DNA from: CAZWCE01 sp964632505
GTDB taxonomy: Bacteria > Planctomycetota > Planctomycetia > Pirellulales > Thermoguttaceae
Assembly: GCA_964632505.1 (NCBI GenBank)
Contig: CAZWCE010000003.1
Location: 248,001-312,000, forward strand
Reading direction: 5' to 3'
Length of the DNA stretch: 64,000 bases
Program-made: the position numbers and the translations under genes
Shown here: positions 27,104 through 36,429 of the stretch, one piece after another
Numbering within the stretch: position 1 is the stretch's first letter
How the letters are laid out: every line of letters starts with the position of its first letter
The notes under the pieces: generated by a model
What the model was told of the DNA's origin: nothing
What the model saw: only the letters and a program-made list of their open reading frames with translations
The model's database searches: none

Positions 27104-28300
27104 TCAAGGGGAAGCGGAACCGTCGCGATACACCACCTCGCCGGCAATGAGCGTCTTCTGCACATCGAAGCGGCCTAGGGAAACCTCTTCCCCTTCGATT
27201 CGCGAAGGTTCATAATCGAACAGGATCAAATCGGCCGGGGCGCCCGCTTCGAGCTGCGGCTCGGGAAGTCCCAGGAGTCGGGCGGGATTGGCGGTGGCCA
27301 TGCGGATCGCCTGTTCCAGATCGATTCGGGCGAATCCGACGGCATTCGCGATCCCCTGTCCGATGGGAAAAGAAGCGGCGGCCAACAGTTCGCTCTGACC
27401 GGCGATGACGATTTTGCCGTTGGAGAGGATCTCCAAATCGCACAGATTGCTGGCATACTTTCCCGGCGGTAGTCCGGCCAATCCGGAAAGGTCGCTGATC
27501 AGGATGGATCGGGCAACCCCCTTGGCACGCACCATCGTTCGAACGACCATCGGCGGGAGATGGTATCCGTCGACGATCAACGAGGCGAACAACCGCTCCT
27601 CGGCCAATTGGGCCCAGAGATAATTCTGATGCCGGGGGAGCATCGTATGGCAACCGTTTCCCAAATGGGTACTCAAGCATGCTCCCGCCCGAACGGCCCG
27701 ACGTATCTGCTCCGGCGAAGCGTTGGTATGTCCGATGCCGACGGCGATCCCATGCTCGACCAACGATTCGATGAACGCCGGGGAAGCATCATACTCTGGC
27801 GAAAGCGTGACCAATCGCAGCAACCCTCCCGCCTGCTCGACCAGTTGTGAAAACCGTTGCTCATCGGGCGGGCCGCAGCACTCCTTCGGGTGCGCGCCTC
27901 GCGGGCCGTCTTCTTGCGTAATGAACGGCCCCTCCAAGTGAATACAGGGAATCCTCCGACCGAGGACGGGATTCTGCCGGCACCCCAGAGCAATGACCCC
28001 CATTGCATGCAGGAGTGTCTGATGGCGTTGGGTCGTCAGCGTGGGACAGAATCGCACCACCCCCTGGGAGGCAAGGTAATCGGCCGTTTGTCGCACATGC
28101 GCGATGGTCAGGTCTTCGGATGAAAACTCCTGCCCTCCATAACCGTTCACTTGCAGGTCGATCAGTCCGGGGGCAACCCACGGTAGCGAGTCGACTTGCC
28201 CGGGATCGATCGTCAGGGGCGTGATCCGACGAATCTTTCCTTTTTCGATCTCCAGCTCCACCGGGAGTTCCGTGTCATAGCGCCTTGCCGTCACCAGCAT
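27104..28300 (-). CDS. nagA: N-acetylglucosamine-6-phosphate deacetylase (amidohydrolase)
   Basis: NagA removes acetate from GlcNAc-6-phosphate in amino-sugar catabolism and cell-wall recycling. The 398-residue protein has the family layout: a small beta domain, APGLIDLQVNGYGG, the metal-site HLEGPF, GHTNAS, a DGYHLPP motif and a final NPARLLGLPE. Two family motifs differ from E. coli: HLFNAM reads HLGNGCH and the catalytic TDA reads SDLSGLAG, keeping the Asp. NagB is not adjacent, so substrate is assigned with some reserve; a related N-acyl amino-sugar deacetylase is possible. It lies about 155 bp upstream of the CE15 gene on the same strand. Confidence 0.85.
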   Translation of the reverse strand: MLVTARRYDTELPVELEIEKGKIRRITPLTIDPGQVDSLPWVAPGLIDLQVNGYGGQEFSSEDLTIAHVRQTADYLASQGVVRFCPTLTTQRHQTLLHAMGVIALGCRQNPVLGRRIPCIHLEGPFITQEDGPRGAHPKECCGPPDEQRFSQLVEQAGGLLRLVTLSPEYDASPAFIESLVEHGIAVGIGHTNASPEQIRRAVRAGACLSTHLGNGCHTMLPRHQNYLWAQLAEERLFASLIVDGYHLPPMVVRTMVRAKGVARSILISDLSGLAGLPPGKYASNLCDLEILSNGKIVIAGQSELLAAASFPIGQGIANAVGFARIDLEQAIRMATANPARLLGLPEPQLEAGAPADLILFDYEPSRIEGEEVSLGRFDVQKTLIAGEVVYRDGSASP

Positions 28301-29447
28301 CCGAAACCATCCTTTTTTCTAATACAAAGAGGGATTTCAACAGGAAGCGGGATGGCCGCAGAATGCGGCTTCCATCCATCAACCGAAACACACTCTCACC
28401 AATCTGCCCACTCCACCTACTCTTCCTGATCACATATCATCCTGAAGCACGAATCGGCGAGGTTGAGAATGGTTTGGGTCGCATCCATCATGAACCGAGG
28501 GCGAACATGAGCAACGATCGAACACCGTTATACCATAAAATCACCGATGCCGACACCTTTTTTCTCCGCACGTTTTCTCGAGGCCCCTTTGGAGTAATCC
28601 GTGGAGTCGCGGGACTTCGAAGAGATATTCCCGAGGTCGAAAATATTCGAAAAAACCGACCACGACGACGAATCTCTCTCAATTCGTCTTGGCACGCATC
28701 GGGAAAAGTGTCATAATGCGTCGAGAATCGAGTGTCGGGAGGGAGGTCCGATAAACCGCTTCCTCCGACGATTTCCATTCTCCCTTGCGACCAAACCCCG
28801 AGGCGCCAATAACACAACCGTAATAATTGGTGGGAAAAGGACGGTCAAGGGAAATTGTTACGAAACGATATTGAAAGAAAAACACGAACGCAGGTTCCGA
28901 CCGGGCCGATGACCATCATCAGGGACGGGAAGCCACCATCGCCCTTCGAGGAATGGACTCACCTCCGGAAGAAAAGGTGAACCATTCCGAACGATCGTTA
29001 TGATGGTCACCACCCGGACGCGGCCGACCCGGGAGAAAACGAAAAACGCCAGAAACGCTTTCTCGGGAAAACACGGCAACGTATTCTTAAAGGGAGCCTC
29101 CCGGGGCCATTGGGGAATGGCCGAGGGTGATTCTCTCGGAAATATCACGGTCGACCTCCCCCGGTCATGCGGGGAAGCGAAACCGAAAAACTCGTCTGCC
29201 GAACCTATTTCCTTTTCAGGAAGCGAACTTTTCCGAAGTGGACCCCGTAGTATTGGTCAATCGAACATCATGCTTTTCCCGCCGGAATCCGACGGCGGAG
29301 CGATCGGTTCACTCACGGAAGCACATCCTGTTGGTCATCTCTTGAGAGCGGTCGAAGCGGATCATTCACCGGGCGCTTCTCGGGAACCCACTTATCGAAA
29401 ACGGCAACCTTGCGTCTGTTTTCCTTATCAGAATCGGAGGAATCAGA
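28301..29447. other. Long gene-free spacer
   Basis: This 1147-bp region between divergent genes has no frame that reads like protein on either strand. A short stretch at 28487-28511 (CATGAACCGAGG then GCGAACATGAG) matches two blocks of the dispersed repeat and may be its remnant. The FlgM-like gene's ribosome site is at its right end. I recognise no RNA gene or terminator. Confidence 0.4.
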
Positions 29448-29762
29448 ATGGACATTTACGGTCCAACTCATTTACACGGCGCGCATGCCTTGGGCGCCCC
29501 GCATAAGAACTCGGCCGGCCAGAAACAGCCACCGGAACCCAAGGGCAGGGATTTCAAGGATGAAGTTCAATTCTCCCAAGAGGCGCAGCAACTGACCGAT
29601 TCGGCTCATCTGCGGAAGAACGCCGAGGGGAACAACGCTCCCTCCTCGGAGGTGAGGCTCGAGCTGGTCAACCGCATCCGCTCGGAGATCGCTTCCGGAA
29701 CCTATGAAACCGAAGCCAAACTCGACCAAGCGGTCGACCGCCTACTGGATCGTATCGTGTAA
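29448..29762 (+). CDS. FlgM-like anti-sigma factor protein
   Basis: A 104-residue protein. The C-terminal half, RLELVNRIRSEIASGTYETE followed by AKLDQAVDRLLDRIV, fits the FlgM domain that binds the flagellar sigma factor sigma-28. The N-terminal half, with MDIYGPTHLHGAHALGAPH, is a planctomycete-style leader and is probably disordered, as in FlgM generally. Its ribosome site GGAGG is a few bases before the ATG. No flagellar or sigma factor gene is nearby, so a role in flagellar control is inferred from the domain only. Its own transcript appears monocistronic because the next gene, purB, converges. Confidence 0.78.
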   Translation: MDIYGPTHLHGAHALGAPHKNSAGQKQPPEPKGRDFKDEVQFSQEAQQLTDSAHLRKNAEGNNAPSSEVRLELVNRIRSEIASGTYETEAKLDQAVDRLLDRIV

Positions 29763-29929
29763 ACGTCCATCGCCGGAAATCACTTTCGGACGAGTCCCTG
29801 CGAAAGAGATTCGCTCGCAAAAGAAAATATGGTTTTTCGCCGCTCGCTTTTTGGCACCGGAGTCGGTCACGATTCCGGTGCCTTTGTCTTTCTTGAACTC
29901 TTTCTCGCACGATCATATGCCGAAGCCGA

Positions 29930-31369
29930 TCAAACCTCCAGATCGACCTCTCCGCCACATCCTTCCGGATACTGCCGACGGATCGGCTCGACGAGGTTTT
30001 CCAGAAACGCATCGACCTGTTCAGGCGCCCGACCGACGAAACGTGCCGGGGCGAGCTGGGCTTCGATATCGACACCGGCGAAATCGGGATCCTCACCGAG
30101 TCGTTCCAACAGGTCGTTCTCGCCGCCCTCTTGCTTGACCACCTCCCCGGCCGCCTGGCTGTGCCGACGGATCTTCTCGTGGAGCACCTGGCGGTCCCCA
30201 CCTTTTTCGACCGCCGCCATCAGAATGTTTTCGGTCGCCATGAACGGAAGTTCGGCCCGAAGATGTTTCTCGATCACCTTCGGATACACCACCAGCCCCG
30301 AAGCGACGTTCTGCAGAATCCGCAAAATCGCATCGGTCGCCAGAAATGCTTGCGGCAACACCAATCGTCGATTCGCGCTGTCGTCGAGCGTCCGTTCCAT
30401 CCACTGCGTCGCCAACGTATTCGGCGGGCTCGATTGCAAGCTGATCACGAATCGCGCCAGGGAGCAGATCCGCTCGCTCCGCATCGGGTTCCGCTTGTAG
30501 GCCATCGCCGAAGAACCGATCTGGTGTTTCCCGAACGGCTCTTCCACTTCCTTCCGATGCGCCAATAATCGGAGATCGGTCGCGATCTTGTGGGCACTCT
30601 GGGCGATGCCGGAAAGCACGTCGAGCACTTGGCAGTCGAGTTTCCGCGGATAGGTCTGCCCGGTGACGGCGAAGACGTCGGGAAAACCGATCTTCTCGCA
30701 AAAAAGCCGCTCGAGCGCATCCACCTTTCCGTGATCGCCGTCGAAAAGCTTCAGAAAACTGGCCTGCGTCCCCGTGGTGCCCTTGATACCTCGGGTCCGG
30801 AGGCTCATCAGCCGATGCTCCAGTTCCTCCAGATCGAGGATCAGGTCGTAGTTCCACAGGCAGGCCCGCTTGCCCACGGTCGTTGGTTGCGCCGGCTGCA
30901 TATGCGTGAAGCCCAAACACGGCAACTCGCGAAACTCCTGGGCGAATCGGCCGAGCCGATCGATCACCCCCACCAATTGCAACAACACCCATTGCAATCC
31001 CTCGCGCAGGAGGATCGCGTCGGTGTTGTCGGTCACGAAGCAACTCGTCGCTCCCAGATGGATGATGCCCCGGGCCTTCGGGCAGGCATCGCCGTACGTG
31101 TGTACATGAGCCATCACGTCGTGGCGGAGTTTTTTCTCGTACTGACGGGCGAGCTCGAAATCGATCGCATCGACGTTCGACTTCAACTGGCCGATCTGCT
31201 CGGCGGTGATCGGGATCCCCAATTCCGCTTCCGCCTCGGCCAACGCGACCCAGAGTCGCCGCCAGGTACTGAACTTTTGTTGGGGACTCCAAAGCCGGCT
31301 CATTCGGTCGGAGGCGTAGCGGCTGATCAGGGGATTTTCGTAGTGAGCATGGTCTTGCATGGTGGTCAT
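29930..31369 (-). CDS. purB: Adenylosuccinate lyase
   Basis: PurB releases fumarate twice in purine synthesis, from SAICAR and from adenylosuccinate. The 479-residue protein shows the fumarase/aspartase superfamily pattern: IHLGATSCFVTDNTD, TGTQASF in the flexible region, and the signature SSAMAYKRNPMRSE containing the catalytic loop Ser. The initial ATG ACC ACC ATG offers two starts three codons apart; the first is used. Length fits the eukaryote-like longer PurB form, about 480 residues. The HD-domain gene ends 64 bp upstream on the same strand and could be cotranscribed. Confidence 0.96.
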   Translation of the reverse strand: MTTMQDHAHYENPLISRYASDRMSRLWSPQQKFSTWRRLWVALAEAEAELGIPITAEQIGQLKSNVDAIDFELARQYEKKLRHDVMAHVHTYGDACPKARGIIHLGATSCFVTDNTDAILLREGLQWVLLQLVGVIDRLGRFAQEFRELPCLGFTHMQPAQPTTVGKRACLWNYDLILDLEELEHRLMSLRTRGIKGTTGTQASFLKLFDGDHGKVDALERLFCEKIGFPDVFAVTGQTYPRKLDCQVLDVLSGIAQSAHKIATDLRLLAHRKEVEEPFGKHQIGSSAMAYKRNPMRSERICSLARFVISLQSSPPNTLATQWMERTLDDSANRRLVLPQAFLATDAILRILQNVASGLVVYPKVIEKHLRAELPFMATENILMAAVEKGGDRQVLHEKIRRHSQAAGEVVKQEGGENDLLERLGEDPDFAGVDIEAQLAPARFVGRAPEQVDAFLENLVEPIRRQYPEGCGGEVDLEV

Positions 31370-31433
31370 CGGTTCGGAATCCTGCTGGATAATAGAAGAA
31401 GGGCGAGGGGATACCGTTCTTCCCTGAGGTTGC

Positions 31434-32843
31434 CTACATGTTCGTCAGATCGTCGACTTGGCCATCCGACATCAGAGACTCCATCGCCGCGGCCAGCTCC
31501 TTTTGATACTCGTCGCTTTCGGCATAGATGCGGCAGATGCGGTAGCTCTGCGGGATATGGTGGTAAAGATCTTCTTCCTCCAGATGCCGGAGGCGATCAA
31601 TCGAGGGATCGAAGAGATGGTTCTGCCCCGCCGCCGGCAAATGGGCCCCGGGACGGTGAACGTGCCGGGCCGTATCGACGCGAAGCGGCAGATTTTTCAG
31701 CCGCTCGGGCAGCGCATCGCGTACCGCTGCCTCGAAGACCACTTCGTTGGCGAAGATGGTTGAATGCTCCTTCTCCCCGGGCGAGAAAAGAATCGTCCGC
31801 TCGCAGACCAACTGCCATGGAATCTCGCGTCGAAGAAAACGTTGCCACGGCTCCGCCATCCGACGTTTCTCGGGATCCTCGGAGCGATCCCAAGAGGCGA
31901 CGTCCACCAGTAGCGACCATTCGGTGAAGCGAAGGTAGTCGTCCAACTTCTCCAGCGGATTCCCCTGGAATAACAGATGCTTGCTCTCATGGAACAGATC
32001 TTCCAACGTCAAGTCGATCGCGCGGACCGTTCGATGGAAATAGATCGAACGGAACATCTCCGCCCTCATATTGATAAAACGAGTCAACGTATAAAAACCA
32101 CGGTGATGGATCGTCACCCCTTGATCGGTGAAAAAGGAATAATGCAAGAGGCGATCGAGGTCGAACGATCGGCTGCTGAAACCGGTCATGTAGGCATCGC
32201 GCAGCACGAAATCCATGTTATCGACGGTATAGAGCCCGCTGAAGAGACCCCGGAGCAGAATGAGCCAGCGGGGAACCTCCGGAGTCGGAGCGCCGCGCTT
32301 CGGCCGAACGACCAGAAAGGCGACCTGATCGGGATCAAGCGATTCCCCGTCGGCCAACTCTCCCGACGGGTTGCGACGAATCCGCCGGATCAGTTCACCC
32401 AACTCCCGGCGAATGATCTCGGCGCCGAGGGTTTCGTGCGTCAGATCGTGATCGTGTAAAAAAAAGGTATCGAAAAAATGGCCGAACGGGCCATGGCCTA
32501 CGTCGTGCAAAAGCGCGGCGATACGAAGGAGCGACTCGACCATCGCCCGGCTGGGGACGTCGGGACACACTTCGCGGAGACTGGGGTAAAAGGCTTCGGT
32601 CGCCCGGCTTGCCAGATGCATCGACCCGACGACATGCTGGAACCGAGTATGCTCGGCCGAGGGAAAAACCCACCAAGCGGTTTGCAATTGATGGATCTGA
32701 CGCAACCGTTGCACCCAAGGCGAGTCGATCAAGTCCCGCTCGAAAACCTCCCCGGCCCCTCCTCCCCCGGAGGAAGTGAAACGGATATATCCGTGAATGG
32801 GGTCCTGAAGTAGGTTTTCTCCTTCGAAATAGTTTTTGACCAT
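31434..32843 (-). CDS. HD-domain phosphohydrolase, dGTPase/SAMHD1-like
   Basis: A 469-residue protein with the HD metal site: His70 in EHTRFQHVVGSMHLA, HD at 113-114 in LLHDVGHGPFGHF, and a downstream Asp in VDNMDFVLRDAY. The N-terminus KNYFEGENLLQDPIHGYIRF is typical of the YwfO/SAMHD1-like branch that hydrolyses dNTPs to nucleoside and triphosphate. The downstream purine gene purB fits a nucleotide-pool role, but this is inference. The C-terminal 200 residues are helical and family-typical. The ATG at 32843 has AAAGG upstream. Confidence 0.88.
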   Translation of the reverse strand: MVKNYFEGENLLQDPIHGYIRFTSSGGGGAGEVFERDLIDSPWVQRLRQIHQLQTAWWVFPSAEHTRFQHVVGSMHLASRATEAFYPSLREVCPDVPSRAMVESLLRIAALLHDVGHGPFGHFFDTFFLHDHDLTHETLGAEIIRRELGELIRRIRRNPSGELADGESLDPDQVAFLVVRPKRGAPTPEVPRWLILLRGLFSGLYTVDNMDFVLRDAYMTGFSSRSFDLDRLLHYSFFTDQGVTIHHRGFYTLTRFINMRAEMFRSIYFHRTVRAIDLTLEDLFHESKHLLFQGNPLEKLDDYLRFTEWSLLVDVASWDRSEDPEKRRMAEPWQRFLRREIPWQLVCERTILFSPGEKEHSTIFANEVVFEAAVRDALPERLKNLPLRVDTARHVHRPGAHLPAAGQNHLFDPSIDRLRHLEEEDLYHHIPQSYRICRIYAESDEYQKELAAAMESLMSDGQVDDLTNM

Positions 32844-32985
32844 CGACCTTTCTTTCCTGCGAGAATATCAGCGGGGGAAAAGCCCCCCCGGAAGAGCGAA
32901 TCCAAAAACCCCCTCTTCGTGAAAAAAGGTACCAAATCACGCTGTTTTTGACAACCGGCCTCACCTCTTGAAAAACGTTGGAGGA

Positions 32986-33255
32986 TCAAGCAACCCCCTT
33001 CTTGAGATTGATCACCAACCCCACCCCCAGAACACAAAATAGGGGATTTAGGATGCATAGGCATGCACTAAATCCGGCCATCGCCATCCAATTTGTGAGG
33101 GAAAACCTATTTTCTTCCAAAAAAAGGCGCTGCTTCACAAAGTCGCCTAGCCGGACCATTCCCCAATAGTGTAAACTGATCGGCACGGTCGCTCCCCCCA
33201 TTCCGGAGGCGTCGGGGACGCCTCCGGTCCCGATTTGTATTGCTGTATTTGCCAT
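32986..33255 (-). CDS. Doubtful small membrane protein
   Basis: A frame of 89 residues from the ATG at 33255. The last 35 residues contain a convincing hydrophobic segment (FSACLCILNPLFCVLGVGLVI) and a basic end, and the middle is not biased. Against it: a perfect 11-bp hairpin lies within the first 20 codons, a second hairpin and a possible minus-strand terminator lie inside it, and I recognise no family. It may be real or may be a chance frame over a structured RNA. Confidence 0.3.
   Translation of the reverse strand: MANTAIQIGTGGVPDASGMGGATVPISLHYWGMVRLGDFVKQRLFLEENRFSLTNWMAMAGFSACLCILNPLFCVLGVGLVINLKKGVA
33203..33227. repeat. Perfect inverted repeat, 11-bp arms
   Basis: CCGGAGGCGTC (33203-33213) and GACGCCTCCGG (33217-33227) are exact reverse complements around GGG. 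There is no T tract on either side, so it is not an ordinary terminator. It lies 58 bp before the start of the exported protein gene at 33285. Confidence 0.85.
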
Positions 33256-33284
33256 CAAGGAAGATCCTACCAGGAGTCAGTCAC

Positions 33285-35276
33285 GTGCATCATAACCAAC
33301 GAAACCATCGCCCTTCCCTCACCGCGTTTCCCTCTTGGCTTTCCCAACAGCGGCAGCCCCGCCGTCACGGCAGTCGCCATTTCGTCGGCCGGGGGATTGT
33401 CTCGTTTCTGTTGGCCCTGACGGGATTGATTCCCGCGGTTGCCGCAGGACAAACCATCGCTCACAAGGTTTTTCCCAAGGAAACGAAAGGTTTCTTGTGC
33501 ATTTCCAGCGCGGAAACATTGGCCGAACAATGGGAAAAAACACAAATCGGTCAACTTATGCAGGACCCGGTAATGGAACCGTTCTGGCAGGATCTCCGGG
33601 AACAACTCCAACAACGCTGGACGGGACAATTCGGTCTGACCATCGAAGACTTCCAAAAGATTTCCGGGGGAGAGGTCGGAGCGGGACTGATCGCCATCGC
33701 CGGGCAGAAGCCGGGCGTCGCCGTCACGGTCGACATCACCGGCCATCTCCCTGCCACCGAAGAATTTCTCGGGAAACTTGAGAAAGATTTTCTTGCCCAA
33801 AATGCCCGGAAAAACACGATCAATCTTTCAGGAGCCGTCGCCACGAGCTTCACCTTCGCGGCGACGGAGACCTTTCCCGAAGAGCGCCGGGTGATCTACT
33901 TCATCACGAGCGACATTCTCGTCGTGACCGATCAGGTCTATCTGGCCGAGCTGTTGTTGCAGCGTATCGGCGGAACGCGAACCTCTCCGCTTTCCGAAAA
34001 CGCGGCCTATCAGTCGGTCATGGATCGCTGTCAAGCGGATAGTTCCACCGATCAGACGCCCCTGATTCGCTGGTTCCTCGAACCGCTCCCCTACTTGAAG
34101 GCGGTTCGGGCGATGCGTCCGGCACCGGTCGACGCGAAACAAGACGCCCTGGCCAAGCTCGACATCCTTGCAGAACAGGGGTTCGACGGCATCGAAGGGA
34201 TCGGCGGTCACGTCGAGATGGCGACCGAGAAGAACTTTGAATTTCTGCATCGGACCTATCTGTATGCCCCGGCTCCCCGGGAGAAATCTCTCCAAATGCT
34301 CCGGTTTCTCAACGAGGAGGATTATGAAGTCCCCGCCTGGGTTCCTCGCGATTTGGCCCGGTATTCGAGTTTCCATGTCGATCCGATCGCCGTGTTCGAT
34401 CATTTCGGCCCGTTGTTCGACGCGATGGTCGGCGAAAGCGGCGTCTGGAAGGATATCGTGGCCGGACTGGAAACCGATCCCTACGGTCCGCAAATCGATC
34501 TTCGCGAGGAGCTGATCACCCAACTCGGCGATCGAGTGATCACGTTCTCTCACTACGATCGGCCGATCACCCCCCAGAGCGAGAACCTGCTCGTGGCGGC
34601 GGAAATCAAACCCGGCACCGCGGCGACGGTCACCCAAGCGCTGGAAAAAATGCTCGGCAACGATCCCGGCGTCATCCGCCGCGAATATCGAGGCCATCTG
34701 ATCTGGCAGAACTCACCGGAGACCGCGACCGCCGCCCCCGGCAACGAGAGTCCGCTCGATTTCCCCACCGATTCTCAATTGGGCGAGGGCGAAGAGCAGC
34801 CGGACCCGCTGTTCCCCACCGGGGCGGCGACGATTGCCGGCGGCTATGTCCTCTTGGCCAATAAGATCGATTATCTCAGCGAGATCATCGATGCGATGGA
34901 GGCGACCGAGACTTCGAACGCTTCCCTCCAAGAGAGCATCGATTACCACATCATCGAGTCGGTCACCGATCCGTTCGGCGGGGAAGGGCCGCATTTTCTG
35001 GAAACCTTCGCCCGATCCGACGAATCCCTCCGACCGGTCTATGAGTTGTTTCGCCAGGGCAAGATGCCTCAAGCGAAGACGCTGTTCGGGCGTTTCTTGA
35101 ACAGCATCTTTGCGCAGGAAGGAGAATTGAGCGAAGCGGCGGGGCGTGAACCGGAAATCAACGCCACGAAGATGCCGGAATTCGAAGTGGTCCGCCGTCA
35201 TTTCGGGCCTGCCGGCATGATCGGTATCGCTGAGGACGACGGTTGGTTCTTCAAAGGCGTCATGGTCCCAAAATAG
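33285..35276 (+). CDS. Exported protein of unknown function, GTG start
   Basis: A 663-residue protein. I chose the GTG at 33285 because CAGGAG ends 8 nt upstream; 15 more in-frame codons upstream look non-coding. A basic His/Arg-rich start leads to a hydrophobic segment (IVSFLLALTGLIPAVAAGQ, about 36-54) with an AAG-like cleavage site. The mature protein is long, mostly alpha/beta without low complexity, and includes repeated use of VTDQVYLAELLL, FDGIEGIGGHVEM and VAAEIKPGTAATV segments. It resembles exported planctomycete proteins of several hundred residues that lack a named domain; I cannot assign a function. The gene runs to the SDR gene with a 165-bp gap. Confidence 0.8.
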   Translation: MHHNQRNHRPSLTAFPSWLSQQRQPRRHGSRHFVGRGIVSFLLALTGLIPAVAAGQTIAHKVFPKETKGFLCISSAETLAEQWEKTQIGQLMQDPVMEPFWQDLREQLQQRWTGQFGLTIEDFQKISGGEVGAGLIAIAGQKPGVAVTVDITGHLPATEEFLGKLEKDFLAQNARKNTINLSGAVATSFTFAATETFPEERRVIYFITSDILVVTDQVYLAELLLQRIGGTRTSPLSENAAYQSVMDRCQADSSTDQTPLIRWFLEPLPYLKAVRAMRPAPVDAKQDALAKLDILAEQGFDGIEGIGGHVEMATEKNFEFLHRTYLYAPAPREKSLQMLRFLNEEDYEVPAWVPRDLARYSSFHVDPIAVFDHFGPLFDAMVGESGVWKDIVAGLETDPYGPQIDLREELITQLGDRVITFSHYDRPITPQSENLLVAAEIKPGTAATVTQALEKMLGNDPGVIRREYRGHLIWQNSPETATAAPGNESPLDFPTDSQLGEGEEQPDPLFPTGAATIAGGYVLLANKIDYLSEIIDAMEATETSNASLQESIDYHIIESVTDPFGGEGPHFLETFARSDESLRPVYELFRQGKMPQAKTLFGRFLNSIFAQEGELSEAAGREPEINATKMPEFEVVRRHFGPAGMIGIAEDDGWFFKGVMVPK

Positions 35277-35441
35277 CAACCGTTCCCAATCAGCCCCCTT
35301 TTCAACGAGATGATGGAAACGCGGGTATGATTCGCTCCATCCATCGAGCCGAACCGCTTGCCCGCCCCTTGCGGCGACTGATTACGGTGTTTCCGGGCCT
35401 GCAAGAGCAAGCCGCGAAATCGAACGACCGAAAAGGCATCC

Positions 35442-36242
35442 ATGGAATACTGGAAAGACAAAGTGGTCCTGGTCACCGGCGGTTCGAGCGGGCTGGGCAA
35501 GGTCATCGCCGAAACATTCGCCGACGCCGGGGCGAAACTCAGCATCGTGGCCCTGGAAGAGGACGTCTTTCCCGTCGCCGAGGCGATGGCCCAGGGGGCG
35601 AGAGAAGTGCTTCCGATCCAGGCCGATATCACCCGTCGGGAAGACGTCGAGCAAGCGATCGGCCGAACGATCGACCATTACGGCCGTCTCGATGTCTTGG
35701 TCAACTGCGCGGGGCGTTCCATGCGCGGCAAAATACTGGAGACCTCTCCCGAGCAGTTCCGATCGCTTTTCGAGTTGAACGTGCTCGGCACGATTCAGTG
35801 CACCCAAGTCGCGGCGCCCCATCTCCTGAAAACACGAGGACATGTGGTGAACATCGGCTCGTTGGCTGCGAAAAGCGCTGCCCGATGGGTGGGGGCTTAT
35901 CCCGTTTCCAAGCATGGCGTGGCGGCCTTCTCCCAACAACTCCGACTGGAACACGGGCACGAGGGGTTGCACGTCTTGCTGGTCTGCCCCGGCCCCTTGC
36001 GCCGCGATCACCCCCGCCTGTATCCGCTCGAGGGCCTCGAAGATCTGCCCGAAAGTGCTCGGTCCCCCGGCGGAGGCGTGCAACTCCGTGGAATCGATCC
36101 GAACCGGTTGGCCCGAAAAATCCTCATCGCTTGCCGAAAACGCAAAGCCGAACTGATCGTCCCCTGGAAGGCGAAACTGCTGTTCCTTCTCGCCACCCTC
36201 TCCCCGAACCTGGGCGACTGGATCATCCTGAAAAAGACCTGA
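35442..36242 (+). CDS. Short-chain dehydrogenase/reductase
   Basis: A 266-residue classical SDR. The Rossmann motif TGGSSGLG (residues 12-19), the NCAG strand, the Ser of NIGSLAAKS and the catalytic YPVSK are all present, so NAD(P)-dependent oxidoreductase activity is likely. It has a C-terminal extension ending in a hydrophobic helix (WKAKLLFLLATLSP), which could associate with the membrane. AAAAGG lies 5 nt before the ATG. Substrate unknown; neighbours give no clue. Confidence 0.9.
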   Translation: MEYWKDKVVLVTGGSSGLGKVIAETFADAGAKLSIVALEEDVFPVAEAMAQGAREVLPIQADITRREDVEQAIGRTIDHYGRLDVLVNCAGRSMRGKILETSPEQFRSLFELNVLGTIQCTQVAAPHLLKTRGHVVNIGSLAAKSAARWVGAYPVSKHGVAAFSQQLRLEHGHEGLHVLLVCPGPLRRDHPRLYPLEGLEDLPESARSPGGGVQLRGIDPNRLARKILIACRKRKAELIVPWKAKLLFLLATLSPNLGDWIILKKT

Positions 36243-36429
36243 CCTTTTCGCCACCGAGGCTCCTTCCCCGCCCTTTCCCCTCATCCTTAATAATAAGGTA
36301 TACTGCAATTAGCCGCCCGGCTGGACCAAAATCAAGGGGAAACGACGCCGCTCGAAGCCGAGAAACCCGCTTCGAACCATACGGGGTCTATTCGGAAAAT
36401 GCAGCGACCATGCAACAAGGGGGAGAGAC

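Larger units (their letters stand above)
32844..33284. other. Divergent spacer with strong hairpins
   Basis: This 441-bp spacer holds two clear inverted repeats (33045-33074 and 33203-33227) and a possible minus-strand terminator: AGGCG/CGCCT pairing at 33125-33148 with seven A residues at 33119-33125. A doubtful small minus-strand frame spans most of it. Confidence 0.5.

Noticed and set aside
28487..28511. Third copy of the dispersed repeat
   Set aside because: Only two short blocks match, with the middle missing; too little to claim a copy.
28301..29447. Search for a riboswitch or RNA gene in the 1.1-kb spacer before the FlgM-like gene
   Set aside because: No known RNA signature, tRNA-like T loop or clear terminator found by reading both strands.
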